Shown here: piece after piece, positions 58,304-64,000 of the stretch
Layout of the letters: every line of letters begins with the position of its first letter
Numbering within the stretch: position 1 is the stretch's first letter
From: Amycolatopsis methanolica 239
Lineage (GTDB): Bacteria > Actinomycetota > Actinomycetes > Mycobacteriales > Pseudonocardiaceae
Assembly: GCF_000739085.1 (NCBI RefSeq)
Contig: NZ_CP009110.1
Coordinates: forward strand, 1,364,001-1,428,000
DNA length: 64,000 nt
Direction: 5' to 3'
Notes under the pieces: generated by a model
Databases searched by the model: none
Told to the model about the DNA's origin: nothing
Seen by the model: the letters and a program-made list of their open reading frames with translations, nothing else
Translations under genes and position numbers: made by a program

Positions 58304-58927
58304 ATGGGATGCACGCCGGAGGGCGTCGCGAACGCGTTGCGGGGCGCCGCGGCCGTGATCGCCGAGCACCGCGCCGAACTGATCGAACTCGACCGGGCGA
58401 TCGGGGACGGTGACCACGGCGAGAACATGAACCGCGGGTTCCAGGCCGTGGTGGCCGCGCTGGACAGCGCCCTGCCGGAGACGCCGGGCGGGGTGCTCAA
58501 GCTCGCGGCGACGACGCTGATCTCGAAGGTCGGCGGCGCGGCGGGGCCGTTGTACGGCACGGCTTTCCTGCGGGCGTCGACCGTGGTGTCGAACCAGCCG
58601 GAGCTGGGCGCGGCGGAGGTCGTGGCCGCGTTGCGGGCGGGGCTGGAAGGCGTGCGGGCGCGCGGCAAGGCGGTGGAGGGCGACAAGACGATGGTCGACG
58701 CGCTGCTGCCCGCGGTCGCGGCGGCGGAGAAGGCGGGCGGCGGGGACGTCGCGGCCGTCCTGTCGGCGGCCGCCGAGGGCGCGGCCACCGGCGCCGAGTC
58801 CACTGTGGACCTGGTCGCGCGGAAGGGCAGGGCGTCCTACCTCGGCGAGCGCAGCGCGGGTCACCTCGACCCGGGTGCACGCTCGACGTCGCTGCTGCTC
58901 GCCGCGTTCGCCGAGGCGGCCCGATGA
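58304..58927 (+). CDS. dhaL: Dihydroxyacetone kinase, ADP-binding subunit DhaL
   Basis: A 207-residue helical subunit that keeps ADP bound and passes phosphate to DhaK-bound dihydroxyacetone. The metal-binding motif is LDRAIGDGDHGENMNRGF and the C-terminal GRASYLGERSAGHLDPGA is typical. ATG 58304; the stop overlaps the dhaM ATG. Confidence 0.97.
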   Translation: MGCTPEGVANALRGAAAVIAEHRAELIELDRAIGDGDHGENMNRGFQAVVAALDSALPETPGGVLKLAATTLISKVGGAAGPLYGTAFLRASTVVSNQPELGAAEVVAALRAGLEGVRARGKAVEGDKTMVDALLPAVAAAEKAGGGDVAAVLSAAAEGAATGAESTVDLVARKGRASYLGERSAGHLDPGARSTSLLLAAFAEAAR

Positions 58928-59598
58928 GCGTCGGCCTGGTGCTGGTGTCGCACAGCGCGAAGCTCGCCGAAGGGGTCGCCGAGGTCGCCGCGCAGATGGC
59001 GCCCGACGTGACGATCGTGCCGGCGGGCGGGCTGCCCGGCGGCGGGATCGGCACGGACTACGACTCGGTGGTGGCTGCCGTGCAGCGCGCCGATTCCGGG
59101 TCCGGGGTCGTGCTGCTCTACGACCTGGGCAGCGCGCAGATGACGGCGGAGCTCGCGGTCGAATCGCTGGCGGACCCGTCCGCCGTCGGGGTGGCGGACG
59201 CGCCGCTGGTGGAGGGCACGGTCGCGGCGGCGGTGGCGGCGCAGAACGGAGCCGACCGGGCCGGGGTGCTGGAAGCCGCCACGGCGGCCGCCGCGCCCCC
59301 GGAGCTGGCCGCGCCGGCGGAGCAGGCCACGGATTGCGTGGAGCTGACGCTGACCAACGAGGTGGGCCTGCACGCCCGCCCCGCGGCGGTGCTGGCACGC
59401 AGCCTGGCCGAGCTGGAGGCCGAGGTGAGCGTGCGGCTGGGCGACCAGGAGGCCGACGCGCACAGCGTGCTGGCGCTGATGGCGCTCGGCGCCCGGAAGG
59501 GGGACCGGATCGAGGTGCGCGCGGGCGGCCCCCAGGCGGCCGAGGCGCTGCGCGTGGTGCAGGACCTGGTGGAGGACAACTTCGGCGACCCCGCCTGA
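58924..59598 (+). CDS. dhaM: Dihydroxyacetone kinase phosphotransfer subunit DhaM (EIIA-HPr fusion)
   Basis: A 224-residue phosphocarrier: N-terminal mannose-type EIIA domain with H10 in VLVSHSAKLAEG, a low-complexity Ala/Pro linker, and a C-terminal HPr domain with H150 in EVGLHARPA. The third, enzyme I-like domain of E. coli DhaM is absent, so an enzyme I encoded elsewhere must phosphorylate it. ATG overlaps the dhaL stop. Confidence 0.95.
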   Translation: MSVGLVLVSHSAKLAEGVAEVAAQMAPDVTIVPAGGLPGGGIGTDYDSVVAAVQRADSGSGVVLLYDLGSAQMTAELAVESLADPSAVGVADAPLVEGTVAAAVAAQNGADRAGVLEAATAAAAPPELAAPAEQATDCVELTLTNEVGLHARPAAVLARSLAELEAEVSVRLGDQEADAHSVLALMALGARKGDRIEVRAGGPQAAEALRVVQDLVEDNFGDPA

Positions 59599-60020
59599 CG
59601 GTTCGCCTGCCGTTTCGCCGCTGGGCCGCACGCGGCCCTCGCGGCGCCTCCACGCGCTCCTGACCGCGGCCCCGCGCTTGCCGGCCGTGCGGCGCTGGCG
59701 GTCGCGAGCGCGGCGCTCGCGGTCTCGAGCCATGCGTCCCTGGCCCGCGAGCCCGCGCCGCTGGTCGCAGGTCTGCACTCGTCGCCGCGAGTCCCACGCT
59801 CCTGGCCGCCTGTTCCCCACTCGCCAGCGCGAGTCCCACCTTCACGATCGACACCCGTATCCGGCCGGACTGCGATCCGCGTCCACGCCGCCGCCCGTCT
59901 CCCGGTACCAAGCCCAGCGGCGGTGGAACTCGCGCGGGTACACCTGATTCGATACACCTCCCGTCCGGTCGCCCCGCGTGGCACCATCGAGGGCTACCGA
60001 CGAGTAACCCGGAGGCCGCT
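59599..60020. repeat. Intergenic mosaic region with dispersed repeat copies B1 and B2
   Basis: No gene is convincing in these 420 bases. CGCGAGTCCCACGCTCC (59786-59802) is identical to a site at 7270-7286 on the other strand, and CGCGAGTCCCAC recurs at 59828-59839. Upstream (59680-59760) there are related stretches such as GGCGCTGGCGGTCGCGAGCG and GGCGCTCGCGGTCTCGAGC. The wording resembles the tandem array near 63.5 kb. The right end carries the Shine-Dalgarno CGGAGG of the dehydrogenase gene. Confidence 0.6.
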
Positions 60021-61798
60021 ATGGCGCGGACGATCGAAACGGCAGGCGTGGTCGGGCTCGGCACGATGGGCTCCGGGATCGCGGAGGTCCTGGCCCGCAG
60101 CGGCATCCGGGTGATCGGCGTCGAGGTGGACTCCGCCGCGGTGACGCGCGCCCGCGGGCACGTCGAGCAGTCCACGGCCCGCGCGCTCACCGGCGGCAAG
60201 CTCGACGAGACGACCGCGCGGCCCTCCTGACCCACATCACCTACACCACCTCGCTGACCGACCTCGCCGAAGCCGACCTGGTCATCGAGGCCGTCCCGGA
60301 GAGCCTCGACCTCAAGGCCGAGGTGTTCGCCCAGCTGGACAAGATCGTCGGACCCGGCGCGGTCCTCGCGTCGAACACGTCGTCCCTGTCGGTCACCGAG
60401 ATCGGCGTGCACACCTCGCGCCCCGGCAAGGTCGTCGGGATGCACTTCTTCAACCCGGCGCCCGTGCTCAGGCTGGTCGAGATCGTCCGGACCGTCGTCA
60501 CCGAGCCGGACGTGATCGCCGACGTCACCGGGTTCGCCGAGCGCCTCGGCAAGACGCCGGTCGTGATCGGCGACCGCGCCGGGTTCATCGCCAACGCCCT
60601 GCTGTTCGGCTACCTCAACCACGCGGTGCGGATGTTCGAGCAGCGCTACGCCACGCGCGAGGATCTCGACGCGGCGATGCGCCTCGGCTGCGGGTACCCG
60701 ATGGGCCCGCTCGCGTTGCTCGACCTGATCGGGCTGGACACCGCATACGAGATCCTCGAGTCGATGTACCGGCAGTCGCGCAACCGGCTGCACGCGCCCG
60801 TGCCGCTGCTCAAGCAGATGATCACCGCGGGCCTGCTCGGCCGGAAGTCCGGTCGCGGGTTCTACACCTACGAGGGCCCGGACTCACCGGTCGTCGTTGA
60901 CTCGGCGCCTGGCGTCGCACCCGTGGACCCCGGTGAAGTGCGGGCGGTTCGTGCGGTCGGCGTGATCGGCACCGGCACGATGGCGACCGGGATCGCGGAG
61001 GTGTTCGCCAAGCGCGGGTACGACGTCGTCCTCCGCGCGCGCACCACCGAGAAGGCCGAGGCCGCGGTGGCGCGGATCGCGAAGTCGGTGAACCGGGCGG
61101 TATCGAAGGGCAAGCTTTCCGAGTCCGACGGCGCCGCGGCGCTGGCCAGGACCGCGCCGGTCGCCGGCTTCGACGCGCTGTCCGGTGTGGACCTGGTGGT
61201 CGAGGCGGTGGCCGAGGACCTCGCGGTCAAGCAGGAGGTGTTCGCCGCGCTGGACGCGGTCGCGAAGCCGGGCGCGATCCTCGCGACGACGACCTCGTCG
61301 CTGCCGGTGATCGAGTGCGCGGCCGCGACCGAGCGCCCCGGCGACGTGGTCGGGCTGCACTTCTTCAACCCGGCGCCGGTGATGAAGCTGGTCGAGGTGG
61401 TGCGCACGGTCGCCACCGCACCCGACGTGGTGGCCACCGCGCACGCGGTCTGCGCGGCGATCGGCAAGCACCCGGTGCACTGCGGTGACCGGGCCGGCTT
61501 CATCGTGAACGCGCTGCTCTTCCCGTACCTGAACGACGCGGTGAAGATGCTCGAGGCGCACTACGCGCAGGCCGCGGACATCGACATCGCGATGAAGGTC
61601 GGGTGCGGGCTGCCGATGGGCCCGTTCGAGCTGCTGGACGTCGTCGGGCTCGACGTGTCGCTGGCGATCCAGCGGACGCTGTTCAACGAGTTCCGCGAGG
61701 AGGGCTTCGCACCCGCGCCGCTGCTGGAACACCTCGTCACGGCCGGGCGGCTGGGCCGCAAGACGGGGAAGGGGTTCGCGGACTACACCGCTCAGTGA
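60021..61798 (+). pseudogene. Tandem-domain 3-hydroxyacyl-CoA dehydrogenase, single frameshift
   Basis: About 592 residues if one missing base is restored. ATG 60021 gives GVVGLGTMGSGIAEVLARSG and continues to KLDETT. At about 60215 the sequence ACGACCGCGCGG lacks one C relative to the expected ACGACCCGCGCG; afterwards the second frame continues ALLTHITYTTSLTD to the stop. Two full units follow each other: NAD-binding domain, 3HCDH C-domain (GDRAGFIANALLF), then a second NAD domain (GVIGTGTMATGIAEVFAKRG) and C-domain (GDRAGFIVNALLFPYLN). It oxidises 3-hydroxyacyl-CoA. Because everything else is intact, a sequencing error is likely. Confidence 0.85.
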
Positions 61799-61998
61799 CC
61801 GCAGCCGCAGGCGCCGCCGCAGCAACCGCCGCCCGCGGGCGCGCCTGCGGCGGAACCGGTCAGGGCGACGGTCGTGAGCAGCTTGACCGTGTCCGTGTGG
61901 CCCTCGGGGCAGGTCGCGGGCGCGCTCGACTCGCTCATCGGCCGGTTCACCTCGAAGGTGCCGGTGCATTCGCGACAGCGGTAGGCGTAGGTCGGCAT
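61792..61998 (-). CDS. FmdB family zinc-ribbon protein
   Basis: A 68-residue protein: MPTYAYRCRECTGTFEV at the start and CPEGH further on give the CxxC...CxxxH zinc ribbon of the FmdB regulatory family. The C-terminal tail is glycine/cysteine-rich (GGGCCGGACGCGH), as in many actinobacterial members. Its 3' end overlaps the dehydrogenase gene by a few bases. The ATG 61998 lies six bases after a GATAAT -10, so the mRNA is probably leaderless. Confidence 0.9.
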   Translation of the reverse strand: MPTYAYRCRECTGTFEVNRPMSESSAPATCPEGHTDTVKLLTTVALTGSAAGAPAGGGCCGGACGCGH

Positions 61999-62004
61999 GT
62001 CGTC

Positions 62005-62010
62005 ATTATC
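62005..62010 (-). promoter_or_regulatory. -10 element for a leaderless fmdB-family transcript
   Basis: On the minus strand GATAAT ends six bases before ATG 61998, with no Shine-Dalgarno between. Confidence 0.5.
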
Positions 62011-62055
62011 GGGTAAGGCGTGCGCTCGGAGCCACTTTCCTGCCAAGCTGACCAT

Positions 62056-63180
62056 GTGGAGCTGCCAACGCTGTCCGGCCAGGGGCATCTCGCCGAGGTT
62101 GTGCCGTCGGTCCTCGCGACGCTGGGTGTGCCTGGTTGCGTCGACACGCTAGGCCTGCCCGATGCTGCCGGAGTCTGTGTGTTGCTGATCGACGGTCTGG
62201 GTTCGGAGCTGCTGCGCGCGCACGCCGACGACGCGCCGGTGCTGACCGAGCTCGCGAAGGCGACGCTGACGGTCGGCTGCCCGTCGACGACGGTCGCCGG
62301 GCTGGCCGCGATCGGGACCGGGGTCGCGTCGGGGGAGCACGGGATGGCGGGGTACACCTTCGAGGTGCCTGGTTGTGGTGTGCTCAACGCCTTGCGCTGG
62401 CGCGAGCATCCCGGCGGCGGCGAGCTGGACCTGCGGCCGGAGGACGTCCAGCCGTTGCCCACGACGTTCGAGCGGGCGGCCGCGGCGGGTGTCGAGGCGG
62501 TGGTGGTGGCCGAGGCGAAGTTCGCGAACTCGCCGCTGACGCGGGCGGTGCAGCGCGGCGCGGAGTACCGCGGCGTGTACGCGATGGGTGACCTGGCCGC
62601 GGAGACGCTGCGCGCCCTGCGCGAGTCGCCTGGGTTCTGCTACGCCTACCACGGCCAGCTGGACGAGCTCGGTCACCGGTACGGCCCGGGTTCGCCGGCG
62701 TGGGTGATGCAGCTGAGGCAGGTCGACCGGCTCGTCGAGTTGCTTGTGGACGGTCTGCCGCCCGGCCGGGTGCTGGCCGTGGTGGCCGACCACGGGATGG
62801 TCGCGCTGGGCGCCAACGTGATCGACATCGACGTGACGCCGGAGTTGCGGTCCGGAGTGCGGGCGTTCGGTGGGGACCCGCGGGTGCGGCACGTGTACAC
62901 CGAGCCCGGCGCGGCGGAGGACGTGCTGGCCACGTGGCGCTCGGTGCTGGGTCCGCGGGCGTGGGTGACGCGCCGGGACGAGGCGATCGCGGCGGGCTGG
63001 CTGGGGCCGCGCGTGAGCGACCGGGTGCGCTCCCGCTTCGGCGACGTGATAGCCGCCGCCCGGGACGACTTCGGGATGCTGCGCCGCACGGCCGAGCCGC
63101 TGGAGTCGAAGCTGATCGGCCAACACGGCTCCATGACGCCCGCCGAGCAACTGGTCCCGCTGGCGATCGCGCACCGCTGA
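62056..63180 (+). CDS. Alkaline phosphatase superfamily nucleotide pyrophosphatase/phosphodiesterase
   Basis: A 374-residue protein of the type I phosphodiesterase/nucleotide pyrophosphatase family. The first metal site is VLLIDGLGSELL (Asp), the nucleophile Thr lies in GCPSTTVAGLAAIGTG, and the later metal ligands are in YHGQLDELGHRYG and VVADHGMVALG. No signal peptide is visible, so it is probably cytoplasmic. GTG 62056. It hydrolyses a phosphodiester or pyrophosphate bond; the substrate is unknown. Confidence 0.92.
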   Translation: MELPTLSGQGHLAEVVPSVLATLGVPGCVDTLGLPDAAGVCVLLIDGLGSELLRAHADDAPVLTELAKATLTVGCPSTTVAGLAAIGTGVASGEHGMAGYTFEVPGCGVLNALRWREHPGGGELDLRPEDVQPLPTTFERAAAAGVEAVVVAEAKFANSPLTRAVQRGAEYRGVYAMGDLAAETLRALRESPGFCYAYHGQLDELGHRYGPGSPAWVMQLRQVDRLVELLVDGLPPGRVLAVVADHGMVALGANVIDIDVTPELRSGVRAFGGDPRVRHVYTEPGAAEDVLATWRSVLGPRAWVTRRDEAIAAGWLGPRVSDRVRSRFGDVIAAARDDFGMLRRTAEPLESKLIGQHGSMTPAEQLVPLAIAHR

Positions 63181-63189
63181 GCCGCTGAT

Positions 63190-63715
63190 CGGCGGGTGCC
63201 GTCGGCGGTTGCGCGCCCTTGAGGCACCGCGCCTCGTTCTGCCGGCGATTGGCCGCCGCTGAAGGGCCGAGCGACTGGGCGCCGCTGGTGATTGCGCACG
63301 GTTGGGCGCTGAGCGCCTGGCCCCGCTGGCGGTTGCGCGCCGCTGAGGCGCGGAGCGCGGGGGTTCGCCGGCCGGTCGCCCACGGTTGTGGCGCTGGGCG
63401 AGGGGCCCGCTGGCGGTTGCGCACCGTTCAGGGGCTGAGCGACTGGGTGCCGCTGGCGGTTGCGAACCGTTGAGGCGCTGGGCGGCTGGTGGCGCTGAGG
63501 GCCGAGCGACTGGGTGCCGCTGGCGGTTGCGGACCGGCAGGGCGCTGAGCGCCTGGCCCCGTCGGCGATTGCGCGCCGTTGAGGCGCCGAACGGCTGGCC
63601 CCGCTGGCGGTTGCGCCACTGAGGCGCTGCGGGCTGGCCCCGCTGGCGGTTGCGTAGTTGGGGCGCTGGGCGGCTGGTGCCGCTGGCGGTTGCGCACCGT
63701 TGAGGCGCCGGTTCC
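63190..63715. repeat. Degenerate tandem repeat array, period about 42 bp, about 12 copies
   Basis: The core GCTGGCGGTTGCGCACCGTT recurs with variation; core starts are at 63204, 63244, 63287, 63328, 63370, 63412, 63455, 63522, 63564, 63606, 63645 and 63685, a spacing of 39-43 bp with one 67-bp step. Between cores GAGGCGCTGAGCGACTGGGT-like sequence repeats. Copies are diverged, so it is not a CRISPR (spacers are not unique). On the minus strand it gives an open frame rich in NRQRGQ repeats, taken as a by-product. Immediately follows the phosphodiesterase gene. Confidence 0.8.
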
Positions 63716-63923
63716 GCGCGGGCTGCTGTCAGTCGTCGATCGGGGGCAGGTGGGCGGCGCGGAGCCGCTCGCTCGGCGTGGGATCCCGGTCGGCCGGATC
63801 CCCCTTGCCGTGGAACCCCCGGTGGCTGGATTCCCGTCAATCGGGGAGCCGCGACCGTCGAATTCCTGCCGGCCGTTTGCCTTGGACGTGGATCGGGGCA
63901 GGCGGCGTGGAATCCCCGCCGGC
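63716..63923. other. Intergenic stretch before the TetR gene end
   Basis: No gene or clear regulatory signal. Irregular repeats of GGATCCC-type wording (GTGGGATCCCGGTCGGCCGG, GGATCCCCCTTGCC, GTGGAACCCCCGG, GTGGAATCCCCGCC) suggest another decayed repeat tract continuing from the array. Confidence 0.4.
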
Positions 63924-64000
63924 TCAGGGCTTCGGCCGGCGCAGGCCGTCCAGCAGCACGGTGAGCAGCCGCTCGGCCGTCTCGTCGTTGCCTTCCGCGG
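63924..64000 (-). CDS. TetR family regulator, C-terminal end (partial)
   Basis: The minus strand from the window edge reads AEGNDETAERLLTVLLDGLR followed by RPKP and TGA at 63926-63924. The helix ERLLTVLLDGLR is the usual last helix of TetR-family proteins. The DNA-binding domain lies outside the window. The call rests on this short segment. Confidence 0.6.
   Translation of the reverse strand, partial: AEGNDETAERLLTVLLDGLRRPKP

Noticed and set aside
59678..60114. Short open frames between dhaM and the hydroxyacyl-CoA dehydrogenase
   Set aside because: Arg/Pro/Ser-rich translations typical of GC-rich non-coding DNA, lying in the repeat-bearing region.
63190..63715. CRISPR-like regular repetition
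   Set aside because: Sequence between the cores is itself repeated and the cores are imperfect; there are no unique spacers and no cas genes.
62149..63840. Long minus-strand open frame with NRQRGQ repeats across the tandem array
   Set aside because: It overlaps the whole phosphodiesterase gene antisense, lacks a ribosome binding site, and its repetitive composition is explained by the DNA repeat in a GC-rich context.

Overview
The window is high-GC actinobacterial chromosome. GTG and TTG starts, ATGA/TGATG gene overlaps, a NucS endonuclease, a Zn-type L31, an RG-rich Rho and an ATP synthase alpha subunit with a C-terminal extension all fit the class. The order argS-lysA-hom-thrC-thrB-rho-rpmE-prfA-prmC-tsaC/ywlC-wecA-atpI-atpBEFHAGDC-DUF2550-cobalamin adenosyltransferase-murA matches, from memory, the Mycobacterium tuberculosis block Rv1292-Rv1315. 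Overall style suggests Pseudonocardiaceae (Amycolatopsis-like); the genus is an inference.

Layout. 0-5.5 kb is a decayed accessory region: a frameshifted copper amine oxidase cut by the window edge, a C-terminal stump of a P1-family peptidase, a C45 acyltransferase with a stop and a frameshift, and a quinone-oxidoreductase-like gene with two lesions. Intact genes among them are a LacI regulator, a charged heptad-repeat protein with a small partner, and a VOC protein. 6-8.9 kb holds tRNA-Arg(CCG), a CDF metal exporter behind a DtxR/IdeR-like box and near-consensus promoter, and a DUF3105-DUF305 pair with a possible copper operator. 8.9-36.3 kb is the housekeeping block, with small insertions: a CHAP protein, a MerR/hydrolase pair, a transposase scrap, a tyrosine phosphatase and an M16-type protein. 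36.4-42.9 kb has a Uma2 protein, a LysE exporter, a MeaA/Ecm-type B12 mutase and an ectoine uptake system (ehuBCDA). 42.9-50.2 kb is a serine hydrolase and a catabolic cluster: dicarboxylate symporter, carboxymuconolactone decarboxylase-like protein, SDR, amidohydrolase, IclR regulator, two-domain EthD-like protein and enoyl-CoA hydratase. 50.4-57.3 kb holds membrane proteins, MFS, NUDIX, nucS, a tiny 21-residue peptide gene, an SSS symporter with a two-helix partner and a two-domain lipoprotein. 57.3-64 kb holds dhaKLM, a frameshifted double-domain 3-hydroxyacyl-CoA dehydrogenase, an FmdB zinc ribbon, a phosphodiesterase, a 42-bp-period degenerate tandem array and the end of a TetR gene.

How the genes work together. 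The core block couples amino acid synthesis (lysine, threonine), translation (argS, tRNA-Arg, L31, RF1, PrmC, threonylcarbamoyl-AMP synthase), transcription termination, wall synthesis (WecA, MurA) and the F1Fo ATP synthase. The cobalamin adenosyltransferase may supply the adenosyl-B12 used by the mutase 4 kb downstream. The ehu genes import ectoine but no degradation genes are adjacent, which suggests osmoprotection. I found no biosynthetic gene cluster, phage, CRISPR array or obvious defence system. The best candidates for something undescribed are the dctA-to-ECH catabolic cluster with its elaborate operator, the micropeptide gene, and two intergenic repeat families.
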